A stretch of 64,000 nt of DNA from Niveibacterium umoris (GTDB lineage Bacteria; Pseudomonadota; Gammaproteobacteria; Burkholderiales; Rhodocyclaceae): positions 1,798,001-1,862,000 of the forward strand of contig NZ_JACIET010000001.1 in NCBI RefSeq assembly GCF_014197015.1. The letters run 5' to 3'. Made by a program: the position numbers and the translations under genes. A model generated the notes under the pieces. That model saw only the letters and a program-made list of their open reading frames with translations. It ran no database searches and had not been told where the DNA came from. This document shows, piece after piece, positions 43,546-53,143 of this stretch; position 1 is the stretch's first letter; each line of letters opens with the position of its first letter.

Positions 43546-44846
43546 GAAATCGCCTCAGTGCGACGTTCAGGCGTTGGAATGACGCCAATCGGGCCGGACG
43601 GTTGCCGGGCCCTGCCATGTTCGACCACCCAGCGTCGGGTAACCGCCGTGAGCACCAGCAGGTTGTAAGGCAGATCAAAATACGCAAGACTGAGAAATGC
43701 TCCGCCGACCAGGTATCCGATGAGCGCGACCTGGCACATCGACCCAAGATCCGCAGCCCAAAGCGCTTCCGGCACGGCGGCGGCGTGCTTGCGCAGCCAC
43801 CCGCCGTCCCGCCAGACCAGCGCCCAGATGAGCACGAAAAGGGCAAGCCCGACGAAACCATGCTCCCCGAGAACCTGAAAGTAGATACTGTGCGCGGCAT
43901 GCACGTCGGTCGGGTTCGGTGCGTACTGCTGAAATACCAGCAACGAGTAGATCTGATAGCCACCGCCAAAGAAGCGGTCGCACGCCAGGTGCCACGCCAT
44001 CCACCATGCATTGATCCGTCCAAGCGCGGAAGCGTCTTGCTTGTACTCGCCAATCGTGTTCATGCGGCTCATCCATTCCTCCGGCATGAACAACACCAGC
44101 ACTACCGCAACGGCAGCCATAGCGACGCCACCGGCAACCTTGTTCGGACTGCGGATCCAGAGAAATATGCCCATTGCGGCGATAGCCAGCAACGCACCAC
44201 GCGAATGACTGCCGACTGCCGCCGCCGCAGTAAGGACCATCGCTACGACGAGAATCCTGCGTGCCCATTTCCGATCGGCAGGTAACTGCATCTGGAGATA
44301 GCGCATCAGCGGAATGGTGACGATCAACGCCAAGGCAAGTTCGTTATTGCCCTCGATGAATGACTCAGACGGCCCCCAAACCCTGAAGCTGCCGCCGGTG
44401 GCAACAGTAAACAAGCCCCCTTTGATCCCGAAGAACCCTAGAGACAGAACCAACACCCATACCAACCACTTGATCTGTTCTTTTGAGCTCACAAGCATGA
44501 GAGCCACCAGAATCATGAAGTCGATCTTCATCACTCGGGTGAACATTTCCCAACTGCGATCGGGGTAGATCGAAAACGGGTAAGTGGCACACATCCATAA
44601 CATGAAGAGCAACAGCACTACGGCCGACGGTGCAATGAATGGAAGCCGCTTGTCCCGCGTGAAGGCGAGACCGAGTAAGGTACCCCCGGCCATCAGCGCA
44701 GCAACGGGAACGTCCTCCAGGCGCCAACTGAGACGATGCGGATTCATCAAGGAAATCCACGTCCAGCCCATAATGCCAATCCAGGGGCGACGAATCGCAG
44801 AGAGTGCCAACCCCAGAATCACCAACAAGATCAATGCGTCACGCAT
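43542..44846 (-). CDS. exosortase A-associated O-antigen ligase/polymerase-like protein
   Basis: A 434-residue polytopic membrane protein with about ten to twelve helices, of the O-antigen ligase/Wzy superfamily (subfamily associated with exosortase A). The N-terminus MRDALILLVILGLALSAIRRPWIGIMGWTWISLMNPHRLSW is typical, as are GPSESFIEGNNELALALIVTIPL, SRGALLAIAAMGIFLW and the large periplasmic loop with AAHSIYFQVLGEHGFVGL. The ATG at 44846 is chosen because the first helix starts there; longer in-frame extensions run through the upstream gene. It probably polymerises repeat units or transfers glycan to another acceptor. Confidence 0.87.
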   Translation of the reverse strand: MRDALILLVILGLALSAIRRPWIGIMGWTWISLMNPHRLSWRLEDVPVAALMAGGTLLGLAFTRDKRLPFIAPSAVVLLLFMLWMCATYPFSIYPDRSWEMFTRVMKIDFMILVALMLVSSKEQIKWLVWVLVLSLGFFGIKGGLFTVATGGSFRVWGPSESFIEGNNELALALIVTIPLMRYLQMQLPADRKWARRILVVAMVLTAAAAVGSHSRGALLAIAAMGIFLWIRSPNKVAGGVAMAAVAVVLVLFMPEEWMSRMNTIGEYKQDASALGRINAWWMAWHLACDRFFGGGYQIYSLLVFQQYAPNPTDVHAAHSIYFQVLGEHGFVGLALFVLIWALVWRDGGWLRKHAAAVPEALWAADLGSMCQVALIGYLVGGAFLSLAYFDLPYNLLVLTAVTRRWVVEHGRARQPSGPIGVIPTPERRTEAIS

Positions 44847-46053
44847 GGCTAGCGCCCCCGGGGCCAGAAAATCCAGCCACTCTGGAAAACAGCGACAGTT
44901 GTGCTTGTGAGGTCGGATCCCAGCCGAACCCTTCTGCATATCTTCGGACTGCAGCGCGATCCGGGTAACGCGCAAACAAGCGTGACACGCCAAGCGCGAT
45001 GGAGGCGGCATCGCGCGCCTGCACCAACTCACCCGCCTCGGGCGCAGCAACGACTTCCGGCGTTCCCCATATGTTCGTCGCAACCACGGGTGTGCCACAG
45101 GCCATGCTTTCGAGCAGTACGTTCGCCCAACCTTCCCGACTCGACGCCAGAATCAGCGCGTCGGCCGCGCTGTACCAGTCAGCCAGTTCAGCGTTGGGTC
45201 TGGCCCCGGCAAAGTGCACCCTGCCTGCCCGGCCGGGTTGCGCTGCCAGTTGCTGCAGGCGTGCCCGTTCTTCGCCATCACCGACAATCACAAGATGCAC
45301 ATCAGGCAGCGAATCGAGTGCTTCGATGGCGAGGTGGTGCCCTTTTCGTTCTACCAGATGCCCCACCGAGAGCAGAATCCGACTAGCGACGGGTAGTCCC
45401 AGGCGCGCCCGGCACGTCTCCTGCGATCGCGGTGCAAAACGCACCAGATCCACCCCATTGCGCATGACATGGAGCCTTGCCGGATCGGCCCCGAGATCGC
45501 GCAGGACGTCCATCAAGGCCGCACATACGCCGATCGACCCTGATGCGCGCTGCGCCGTCCAGCGAATCATCCGACGCGGAAGCGCATACGCTGGAATCAA
45601 GTTCAAATCGGTACCGCGCGCCGTGACCACAAAGGGCTTTCTGAACCATTTGGAGAGTAGTGCGGCCGCGACGCCATCGGGGTAATAGTAGTGCGCGTCA
45701 ATCAAATCGAAATCGAAGCCGTCACGAATCAGCTTCGCAACGGTCGACCGCGCACCCAGAGCCAAGGTAAGAGGCGCCACGTTCATGCCAACTTTTGGGG
45801 GAAGCACATACCGCGGATGCAAGACCTCGATCCCGTTGCGCCGCTCGTGCGCAGGCGTGGCGGCGATCCGAGCCCACTCCCCGAAGCGGGCGGCTGTCGA
45901 CGGAAACCAGGGAACCGGCGCCACGACACGCGTTTCGACCGCTCCCGACTTGAGCAACTCGCGCAGCCGCGTTTCGACGAAGATCCCGTGGGTTGGTCGA
46001 ACCTCGCTTGGATACAAGGTCGAGAACAACAGGGTGCGGATCGGACGATTCAC
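44839..46053 (-). CDS. glycosyltransferase family 4
   Basis: A 404-residue GT-B transferase. Seen: TLLFSTLYPSEVRPTHGIFVETRLREL at the N-terminus, DLIDAHYYYPDGVAAALL, VTARGTDLNLIP, VMRNGVDLVRF, ILLSVGHLVERKGHHLAIEAL, and the E-x7-E donor motif in ASSREGWANVLLESMACGTPVVATN. It would use a nucleotide sugar to extend the repeat unit. It lies between the family-specific glycosyltransferase (4-base overlap) and the O-antigen ligase-like gene (8-base overlap). Confidence 0.9.
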   Translation of the reverse strand: MNRPIRTLLFSTLYPSEVRPTHGIFVETRLRELLKSGAVETRVVAPVPWFPSTAARFGEWARIAATPAHERRNGIEVLHPRYVLPPKVGMNVAPLTLALGARSTVAKLIRDGFDFDLIDAHYYYPDGVAAALLSKWFRKPFVVTARGTDLNLIPAYALPRRMIRWTAQRASGSIGVCAALMDVLRDLGADPARLHVMRNGVDLVRFAPRSQETCRARLGLPVASRILLSVGHLVERKGHHLAIEALDSLPDVHLVIVGDGEERARLQQLAAQPGRAGRVHFAGARPNAELADWYSAADALILASSREGWANVLLESMACGTPVVATNIWGTPEVVAAPEAGELVQARDAASIALGVSRLFARYPDRAAVRRYAEGFGWDPTSQAQLSLFSRVAGFSGPGGASHA

Positions 46054-47267
46054 GCGCTGACCGGGCGGGCAGTGAGCCGGCTGTAAATGGATTGATAACG
46101 GCCGACGCTGTTACGCCAGGTGCGCTCACGCTCCACGAATTGGCGCCCCGCCGCTTTCAGCCTGCCCCAGCTATCGGGGGATCCAAGCAGCCGCGCTGCC
46201 GCGTCGGCCAACGCAAAAGCATTGCCTGCGCGAAACAGGATGCCGGTCTCGCCGTCGCGAACCAGTTCCCGATGCCCCCCCACATCCGAGGCCACAAACA
46301 CGCGCTGTTGCGCCATGGCTTCGAGTGGTTTGAGCGGGGTGACCAGTTCGGTCAGCCGCATCGGATGGCGGGGATAAACCAGCACATCGATAAGATCGTA
46401 GTAGCGACCGACTTCCGCATGAGGGACGCGCCCGGTGAAGATCACCTTGTCCGCCAGCCCCATTCTTGACGCCTGCACCTTGAGTTGGGACTCCTGCGGC
46501 CCGCCTCCGACAAGCAATACGCGCGCTGCAGGTCGCTGCTTGAGGATGTCCGGCATCGCATCGAGCAGCAGATCAAGCCCTTCGTAGGCGTAGAACGAGC
46601 CGATGAATCCGAGCACTTCGGCCCCTTCGAGCCCCAGTTTGCGCTTCAATTCGAAGTCCGCAGCACCACCGGCGGTAAATGCTTCGGCGTCGACGGCATT
46701 CGGAATCACGGTCACGCGTTCAGAGGGTATCCCCCGCGCAACGATGTCCGAGCGCAAGCCCTCGCAGATGCAGGTCACATGATCTACGCGCCTAAGGGCC
46801 CAGGTTTCAAGCGCGCGCGTAGCGCGATAACGCAGGCTTCCCTCGTGAGTCGTGCCGTGATCGACCGCGGCGTCTTCCCAGAATGCACGTACTTCATACA
46901 CGACCGGCAAGCCATGCCGGCGGGCCGCCCGGATGCTCGGAATCGCGTTGAGCACCGGCGAATGGGCGTGGAGCACGTCCGGCTTCAACCGTACGATCAG
47001 TTCCTCGATGCGACGTTCCAGTTGTCGCATCAATTCAAGCTCACCCAGCAGAGGTTTGCCCGACCAGACCGCCTTGGGAGGCAAGGTGCGGTGGAATGTC
47101 AGTCCATCGACTTCCTCGACCATCTCGCGGCAACCCCCCTGCTTCGGCGAAGTGAGGTGGTGGGTCTCCCAACCGAGCCGGCGTTGCTCGCGCAATATCG
47201 CCGCCGTACGGAAGGTGTAGCCGCTATGAAGCGGAATCGAGTGGTCAAGAATGTGAAGTATGCGCAT
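46050..47267 (-). CDS. exosortase A-associated glycosyltransferase (Daro_2409 type)
   Basis: A 405-residue GT4 protein whose N-terminus (MRILHILDHSIPLHSGYTFR) and segments GLPVVYEVRAFWEDAAVDHGTT and VTVIPNAVDAEAF match the subfamily found with exosortase A in Dechloromonas and relatives. Donor motif: DVLVYPRHPMRLTELVTPLKPLEAMA. The ATG at 47267 begins exactly at the conserved MRILHILDHS, one base after the stop codon of the amidotransferase gene; an earlier in-frame start would overlap that gene. Confidence 0.88.
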   Translation of the reverse strand: MRILHILDHSIPLHSGYTFRTAAILREQRRLGWETHHLTSPKQGGCREMVEEVDGLTFHRTLPPKAVWSGKPLLGELELMRQLERRIEELIVRLKPDVLHAHSPVLNAIPSIRAARRHGLPVVYEVRAFWEDAAVDHGTTHEGSLRYRATRALETWALRRVDHVTCICEGLRSDIVARGIPSERVTVIPNAVDAEAFTAGGAADFELKRKLGLEGAEVLGFIGSFYAYEGLDLLLDAMPDILKQRPAARVLLVGGGPQESQLKVQASRMGLADKVIFTGRVPHAEVGRYYDLIDVLVYPRHPMRLTELVTPLKPLEAMAQQRVFVASDVGGHRELVRDGETGILFRAGNAFALADAAARLLGSPDSWGRLKAAGRQFVERERTWRNSVGRYQSIYSRLTARPVSA

Positions 47268-47268
47268 G

Positions 47269-49197
47269 TCAGGTCGGCATTCCGAACGCGGCCGGCCGGG
47301 CCGCCTCACCTGCTACGTTACGCAGAAATGCCTCGAACATCAGCAACGCCCAGATCGAAGCGCTGTAGTCCTTCACACCGGATTGATGATCGCTGACCAG
47401 ATGCTTCAGGTAGGCGGCGTTGAACAGCCCCGTGTCGGCCAGGCGCTCGCCAAGCAGCGCATCCTTCACCCGCTCGCGCAAGGGCCCACGGAACCAGCGC
47501 GCCAACGGCACCGCAAACCCCATCTTGGGCCGATACAAAACGTCGTGCGGCAGGTAAGGCTCCATCGCCTTCTTGAAGATGTACTTGCCCTGCACACCGC
47601 GCAGCTTGAGGTCAGACGGCAGCGTGGCCAGCCACTCGACCAGCTTGTGGTCCATCAAAGGCTCGCGAACCTCCAGCGAATGGGCCATCGAGGCACGATC
47701 CACCTTGGTATTGATATCGCCGACCAGGTAAGTCTTCAGATCGAGGTACTGAATCAGTGCCAGGGGGTCGTCCGTTCCGGCATGGCGTGCGTGGCGATGG
47801 AAGACTTCGACCGCGGAATAGCCCCCGAGACGGGCCCGGAAGGCATCGCTGTAAAGCGCCTGGCGCTGGTTGTCGCGCAGTAAGGACATCGTGTGGAAAT
47901 AGGCTTCCACCGAGTTGCGTGCGAGCGCCTCGAAGGTGGTTTTTGCACGGAATACGCGTGGCGCCCAGTCAGCCTTGGGGTAGATCTTGCCAAGCAGGCC
48001 GAACACCGGTTGGCGCACCCCCAGCGGCAAGGCGGCGCGCATCCGCTCTTCCATGACATGCAGACGGTGGCGTCGATATCCACCCAGGCTCTCGTCCCCT
48101 CCATCCCCCGAAAGCGCAACCGTCACCCGCTTGCGTGCCAGCTGGCAGACCCGGTAGGTCGGGATCGCAGAACTGTCGGCATAGGGCTCGTCGTACAGTC
48201 GCGCCAGTTCGTCGATCAGATCGAAGTCGTCGCTGGCGACTGTTTCCACAAAATGATTGGTCGCGTATCGCTTCGCAACCATCGCGGCAAACTCGGACTC
48301 GTTGTACGCCGGGTCATCAAAGCCGATCGAACAGGTATTCACCGGTTCGGGGGAGAGGTGCGCCATGGTGGCAACGACAGCGCTTGAGTCGACGCCGCCC
48401 GACAGGAAAGCGCCAAGCGGCACGTCAGCAATCATCCGCAAGCGGACCGATTCACGCAGGCGCGCGACCAGCTCGTCCGCTGCATCCTTTTCGCTGAGTC
48501 GGTTGTCGCCAGTGAAACGCACGTCCCAATACGGCGCAGGCTGACAACGCTCATCGCCACGCCGTAGCACGAACGATTCACCCGGCGGCAATTTGTAGGC
48601 ACGGCGGAATATGCATCGCGGCTCCGGGACGTAACCGAGCGCAAAATAGTCTTCTACGCACTCCGGTTCGATGTCCCGCGGGAATAGCGGATGTGCCAGA
48701 AGCGCTTTGAGCTCGGACCCGAACAGAAAGGTCCCGTCGTCCAGGATCGCGTAGAAGAGCGGTTTGACGCCAAGCCGATCGCGCGCAACGAACAAGGACT
48801 CGCGCGTGCGATCCCACAGCACGAACGCAAACATCCCCCGGAAACGCGCAACGCAAGCTTCGCCCCAGGCTTCCCAAGCGTGGACAATGACTTCTGTGTC
48901 ACTGTGCGTGCGGAAGACATGACCCAGCGCCTGCAACTCCGGAACAAGCTCCTGGAAGTTGTAGATCTCGCCGTTGAACACGACGATGACCGATCCATCT
49001 TCATTTGCCAGCGGCTGCTGCCCGGATGCAAGGTCGATGATCGAGAGGCGGCGATGGGCAAAGGCCACGCCAGGCTCGAAATGGTAGCCGGCCTCGTCTG
49101 GCCCCCGGTGCTGCTGAACGTCCGCCATGCGGACCAGGATCTCGCCCGATAGGTCCCTGCGGCCCCGCAAGTCGAACATGCCCGCTATTCCGCACAT
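47269..49197 (-). CDS. exosortase A system-associated amidotransferase (AsnB type)
   Basis: A 642-residue asparagine-synthase-family protein with both halves intact. The N-terminal glutaminase has the catalytic Cys directly after Met (MCGIAGMFDL), GPDEAGYHF, SIIDLASGQQPL and FNGEIYNFQEL. The synthetase half has LSGGVDSSAVVATM, VALSGDGGDESLGGYRRH and KMGFAVPLARWF. It would amidate a carboxyl group, perhaps a uronic acid of the polymer, using glutamine. It contrasts with the glutaminase-less paralogue at 40761-42581. Confidence 0.92.
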   Translation of the reverse strand: MCGIAGMFDLRGRRDLSGEILVRMADVQQHRGPDEAGYHFEPGVAFAHRRLSIIDLASGQQPLANEDGSVIVVFNGEIYNFQELVPELQALGHVFRTHSDTEVIVHAWEAWGEACVARFRGMFAFVLWDRTRESLFVARDRLGVKPLFYAILDDGTFLFGSELKALLAHPLFPRDIEPECVEDYFALGYVPEPRCIFRRAYKLPPGESFVLRRGDERCQPAPYWDVRFTGDNRLSEKDAADELVARLRESVRLRMIADVPLGAFLSGGVDSSAVVATMAHLSPEPVNTCSIGFDDPAYNESEFAAMVAKRYATNHFVETVASDDFDLIDELARLYDEPYADSSAIPTYRVCQLARKRVTVALSGDGGDESLGGYRRHRLHVMEERMRAALPLGVRQPVFGLLGKIYPKADWAPRVFRAKTTFEALARNSVEAYFHTMSLLRDNQRQALYSDAFRARLGGYSAVEVFHRHARHAGTDDPLALIQYLDLKTYLVGDINTKVDRASMAHSLEVREPLMDHKLVEWLATLPSDLKLRGVQGKYIFKKAMEPYLPHDVLYRPKMGFAVPLARWFRGPLRERVKDALLGERLADTGLFNAAYLKHLVSDHQSGVKDYSASIWALLMFEAFLRNVAGEAARPAAFGMPT

Positions 49198-49247
49198 GAC
49201 GGCGTCACCTCTTTCGTTCGCACGCCGCAGCGCACATTTTCAAGACC

Positions 49248-50387
49248 TCACACATCAATGCCCACCTTCTGAAGCAATCGCGCATAGATTTCGTCGTATC
49301 GGGCGACCATCGCGTCAAGACTGAAGGCCGCGTCGATGCGCGCCCTCGCCGCACGCCCGAACGCATCACGCCTTGCCGGATCTACCACAAGGGACCATAG
49401 CGCTTGGGCAAGTTCATCGGGAGACAGTGCGGGCACCAGCAGCCCGGTTTCGCCAGGCACCACCAGTTCCGGATTGCCGCCCACCGCCGTTGCAACCACT
49501 GCGCGTCCCGAAGACATCGCTTCGAGCACCGTGTTGGAAATCCCCTCCGCGATCGAGGGCAGCACGAACACATCGAAACTGCGCATCACACCGGGCACAT
49601 CCGCGCGCTCACCGGCGAGCCAGACCCGCGACTCAAGACCCGTTTCACGGACGGCGGCTTCGATTGCGCCGCGCATGCCACCTTCGCCAACGATCACCAG
49701 ACGCAAGCGTGCATCTCTAGGCGCGATCGTCGCGAACGCACGCACCAGCCCCACCTGATCCTTGACTGCCTGCAGGCGCCCAACGGTCCCGATCACCACA
49801 AGCGACGGGTCATTGAAGGGCGAACCATCGAGGGGTTCACGTGCGCTTCGAGCTGGTGCAAAACGATTTGCATCGACTCCGTTGCACACCACGTCGACGC
49901 GGCGCGAATTGATGCCCACCCCGTTCGTCAGATACTTCTCCAGCTCCTGCGACAGCGCAATGTAGTGCGTCACGAAGGGGCTGTAGGCGCGTCGGACCCA
50001 GCGCGGTTTCGCACGAGACCCATCCGGATCGTCGACATCGCGACCGTGTTCGCCATGAATCCTTACTGGAATGCCCGCCGCCCAAGCCGGCGCGGTCATT
50101 TCGAGCGCAGCGAGATTGCGGGTATGAACGATGGACGGTCGCAGCGCCCGCAAGGTCTTGTACATCTGCGGGAAGAGCCTGACGCCTGGCCCCGGCGCCT
50201 TGTGCAACTCCACCACTTCAAGGCCGGGCCGCACGATGCGGGCCACGAAGCTCGGGTCGACGTCCGTCAACGAGACGATCGCGTGGCGAAACCGGTCATG
50301 TGGCAAGTGATTGATGAGATTGACCATCCCATTCTCAAGGCCACCAACCTTGAAACTGAAGACGACATGTGCGATCAGCGGTGCCAT
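49248..50387 (-). CDS. exosortase-associated sugar transferase, family 4 (stp2 type)
   Basis: A 379-residue GT-B protein: IAHVVFSFKVGGLENGMVNLINHLP is the typical opening of the PEP-CTERM-associated transferase 2 subfamily. VDVVCNGVDANRFAP and VFVLPSIAEGISNTVLEAMSSGRAVVATAVGGNPEL provide the donor-side E-x7-E motif. The ATG at 50387 shares one base with the stop codon of the exosortase gene (TGATG), giving tight coupling to the sortase. Confidence 0.9.
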   Translation of the reverse strand: MAPLIAHVVFSFKVGGLENGMVNLINHLPHDRFRHAIVSLTDVDPSFVARIVRPGLEVVELHKAPGPGVRLFPQMYKTLRALRPSIVHTRNLAALEMTAPAWAAGIPVRIHGEHGRDVDDPDGSRAKPRWVRRAYSPFVTHYIALSQELEKYLTNGVGINSRRVDVVCNGVDANRFAPARSAREPLDGSPFNDPSLVVIGTVGRLQAVKDQVGLVRAFATIAPRDARLRLVIVGEGGMRGAIEAAVRETGLESRVWLAGERADVPGVMRSFDVFVLPSIAEGISNTVLEAMSSGRAVVATAVGGNPELVVPGETGLLVPALSPDELAQALWSLVVDPARRDAFGRAARARIDAAFSLDAMVARYDEIYARLLQKVGIDV

Positions 50388-51922
50388 CAATATCTGGGCG
50401 TTGCCCGCAGAACGCGTTCAATTTCGGTCCGGTGTTCACGCACAAATGCGTCGACCAGCGGCTTGGTGCTCGTCGCACTATCGGGCTGTAATGCATAGAC
50501 GAGGACCGCTGCTGAATCGTCTTGGCGGCGAGCAAGGCGATCCTTCATCAGCTCGATCTTCGCCTGCCGTGGATCGGCCGTAATCCGGTCTCCCAACCAC
50601 ATCCATGACCAGATTTCGACCCGATCGGGGGAGCCGAGAACCTGATTGTGGCGAACCGGGATGTCGGCAATTGCCGCAGACTCATCGGCAATCATTCGCC
50701 ATTGTTTGTCCTCGGCGGTGACCAAGCGGTTATCCCATTGCACCAATTCGCGGCCAGATGTCTGTTGTGCGTAATAGGCAATGAATAGCGTGACCGTCTG
50801 ATCGCCCTTGCGATAAGCCTTCACCAGGCGAGAGCGCTCGCCGACAAACGTCGGCGTCCAATGGGTGGGCGCAGCATCAGCCACTGCTTGCCAGCCAGGC
50901 GCGGCCGCCGGCGCATCGATTTGATAGGCCGGCGCGCCGGGGGTCTCTGTCAGCCAGGATTCGAGCGGCCGCCACACGATAGTGCTCGCAAAGACAGCAA
51001 GGCACGCCGCGCCGATACTTGCGGCCGACGCAGCTCGGCTGATCGGCGCCGTGCCGGACAAATCGTTGGATGCATGAGCATCCGGTTCCCGCCACACCGA
51101 CCCGACCCAGAACAGCGCAAGGATCACGACGCCAAAGAAGAGCCATCCGTAAATCAGGTGATCCACACCCGTCGCAATGGTATTGCCCGATAGATGGCCG
51201 AGCATCACGATCATGTAAGCACGCAACCAGTTGGCCACCAGGGGCACCAGGAATGCGGCAATGACAAACAGCAGGCGCCGTCTCGTCGAGCGGTAATTCA
51301 GCCACGCGAACAACACCCCCACCATGACCGATGCGATTAGGTACCGGATGCCACTGCACGCCTCAACGACCGACCAGGATCCGCTTGGAATGATGAAACT
51401 GTTGCCCTCCCGAAACACCGGGATACCGGTGAGCCTGAGCGCGAAGACTGTGAAATCGGCGGTGTGGTTCATCAGATTCGGCACCAGGAATTCGCCGAAT
51501 GGAACACCAAAGACGACAAACGTCAGCGGGAATATCGCGCGCCAGGTCAATGCGTGCCCCCAGACCACCCAGACCGCTGAGAAGAGCATGCCCGCCAGCG
51601 AGAAATGCGAGACGGCCGCGACGCTGGCACTTTCACCGATCAACCATCCGAACCCGGCCATGGCTAGTGGAATCAGCGCCGACCATGCCGGTCGCACAGG
51701 GATCGTGGCCAGATCCCCGCGCATGCCCCAAAGCAACCAGCAAACGATGGGCAGAACGACCAAACCGTGCGCAAAGGTTTGGGAGCGCCACCAGATCGAC
51801 GCGACTTCGCGCGCGGTGGGGAAAAAGACTGCAACGACGATTGCGAAGGCAATCGCACCGCTGACCACGATGCGGCGCCAGTTTGCGCTGCGGGAGTCGC
51901 TGACATCAAAGGCGGCGAACAT
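50387..51922 (-). CDS. xrtA: exosortase A with fused C-terminal EpsI domain
   Basis: A 511-residue inner-membrane protein. The exosortase domain (residues about 15-290, eight or so helices) carries the catalytic triad proposed for exosortases: Cys189 in SVVEACSGIRYL, Arg234 in LVANWLRAYMIV and His255 in GVDHLIYGW. From about residue 310 a soluble EpsI domain follows (WTPTFVGERSRLVKAYRKGDQTVTLFIAYY). XrtA recognises the PEP-CTERM tail, cleaves it, and probably transfers the protein to another molecule. A candidate substrate is encoded at 62365-63108. Confidence 0.94.
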   Translation of the reverse strand: MFAAFDVSDSRSANWRRIVVSGAIAFAIVVAVFFPTAREVASIWWRSQTFAHGLVVLPIVCWLLWGMRGDLATIPVRPAWSALIPLAMAGFGWLIGESASVAAVSHFSLAGMLFSAVWVVWGHALTWRAIFPLTFVVFGVPFGEFLVPNLMNHTADFTVFALRLTGIPVFREGNSFIIPSGSWSVVEACSGIRYLIASVMVGVLFAWLNYRSTRRRLLFVIAAFLVPLVANWLRAYMIVMLGHLSGNTIATGVDHLIYGWLFFGVVILALFWVGSVWREPDAHASNDLSGTAPISRAASAASIGAACLAVFASTIVWRPLESWLTETPGAPAYQIDAPAAAPGWQAVADAAPTHWTPTFVGERSRLVKAYRKGDQTVTLFIAYYAQQTSGRELVQWDNRLVTAEDKQWRMIADESAAIADIPVRHNQVLGSPDRVEIWSWMWLGDRITADPRQAKIELMKDRLARRQDDSAAVLVYALQPDSATSTKPLVDAFVREHRTEIERVLRATPRY

Positions 51923-51925
51923 CGC

Positions 51926-53134
51926 TTAAAGGGCTCCTTCGAATAGCGAATCGAGTTTGACCAGATGGGCTTCCCAGCTGTAGTCCGATACCACGCGAGC
52001 ACGTGCGGCGGCGCCGATGGCGCGAGATCGCGCTTCATTGTCAATCACCGACTGCAAGGTATTGGCGAACTCACTGGCAGCATCCGCAACAAGCAATTCA
52101 GTGCCCAGCGCGGCATCGATTCCAGTTGCTGCGGCAGAGGACGCGATGACAGGCCGCGCCATCGCCATGGCCTCGAGAACCTTGTTCTGTATGCCGCGCG
52201 CAATGCGCAAGGGTGCGACAACCGCTGTCGCATGCTGGAGATACGGTCGCACGTCGGGCACCGACCCAGTTACCCGTATGCCCGCAACATCGGCCAGGGA
52301 CTTGACCTCTGACGCCGGGTTCATGCCCACCACCCAGAAACTCAAATCCGGATTCGCGCGCGAAACAGTCGGCCAGACCTCGCGAGCAAACCACACAACG
52401 GCATCGACGTTCGGCCAGTAATCCATCGCACCGGTGAACACAATGGCCCGCTCGCTTGTGTTGAATGGCGACGGGCGGCCGTTAACCGGCGAGAAATACT
52501 CGGCGTCCACCCCGTTGCTCACCGCGTGAACGTGCTTGCCACACTCTGGCGCGAGTTGCCGGAACAACGCAGCTTCCGCCTCGGAAACAAAGGTTACGCC
52601 ACAGGTCAGCCCCACCGCATGCCGTTCGAATGCCAATAACTTGCCCCCCTCCCGACGGTAAAGCCAGGACAGCGGGCCGCTATGGGTACTTGCGTACTCG
52701 GCCCACTTGGCAGAGTCCACATCGCAATAGTCCGCGAGCGTCCGCAAGCCCGGGTTCGCTTCGATGTACTGCATCATCGACGAACAGAAGACCGCTGCCC
52801 GGCGAATGCCCTGCGTCGCAATCGTGGTGGAGACCCATCGCGCCAACGACCGATTGCGGTAGTACGCGAGGGTCAGGGCTTCACCCGTCACTAGACCACG
52901 CAGGCTCGCAAGGCGAGCAAGGCGCGGCGACAAGCGCTCGCAGTGCACGGCCTCGCACCATTCCAAGAGCGCGTCGGCATGAACCTCATCCGCTTTGTCA
53001 TCGATGAAGGTCGCGAGAAATACCCGGTAATGCCGCGCATAGTGCTTCAGGAGATTGAACGACCTGACCTTGTCGCCCTTGTTGGGCGGATAGGGAATCC
53101 GATGCACCAGGTAAAGCAGCGGCGGCTTCGTCAT
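51926..53134 (-). CDS. exosortase-associated sugar transferase (stp1 type)
   Basis: A 402-residue GT-B transferase of the PEP-CTERM-associated subfamily 1: the N-terminus LLYLVHRIPYPPNKGDKVRSFNLLKHYARHY is diagnostic, with CDVDSAKWAEYAS, VHAVSNGVDAEYFSP, FTGAMDYWPNVDAVVWFAREVWP and the donor-side IARGIQNKVLEAMAMARPVIAS. It ends 3 bases before the exosortase gene on the same strand. Confidence 0.92.
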   Translation of the reverse strand: MTKPPLLYLVHRIPYPPNKGDKVRSFNLLKHYARHYRVFLATFIDDKADEVHADALLEWCEAVHCERLSPRLARLASLRGLVTGEALTLAYYRNRSLARWVSTTIATQGIRRAAVFCSSMMQYIEANPGLRTLADYCDVDSAKWAEYASTHSGPLSWLYRREGGKLLAFERHAVGLTCGVTFVSEAEAALFRQLAPECGKHVHAVSNGVDAEYFSPVNGRPSPFNTSERAIVFTGAMDYWPNVDAVVWFAREVWPTVSRANPDLSFWVVGMNPASEVKSLADVAGIRVTGSVPDVRPYLQHATAVVAPLRIARGIQNKVLEAMAMARPVIASSAAATGIDAALGTELLVADAASEFANTLQSVIDNEARSRAIGAAARARVVSDYSWEAHLVKLDSLFEGAL

Positions 53135-53143
53135 CTGAAACGC

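Noticed and set aside
43545-45098. A longer start for the O-antigen ligase-like gene at 45098
   Set aside because: The added 84 residues are Arg/Cys rich, overlap the neighbouring glycosyltransferase and precede the natural membrane-helix start at 44846.
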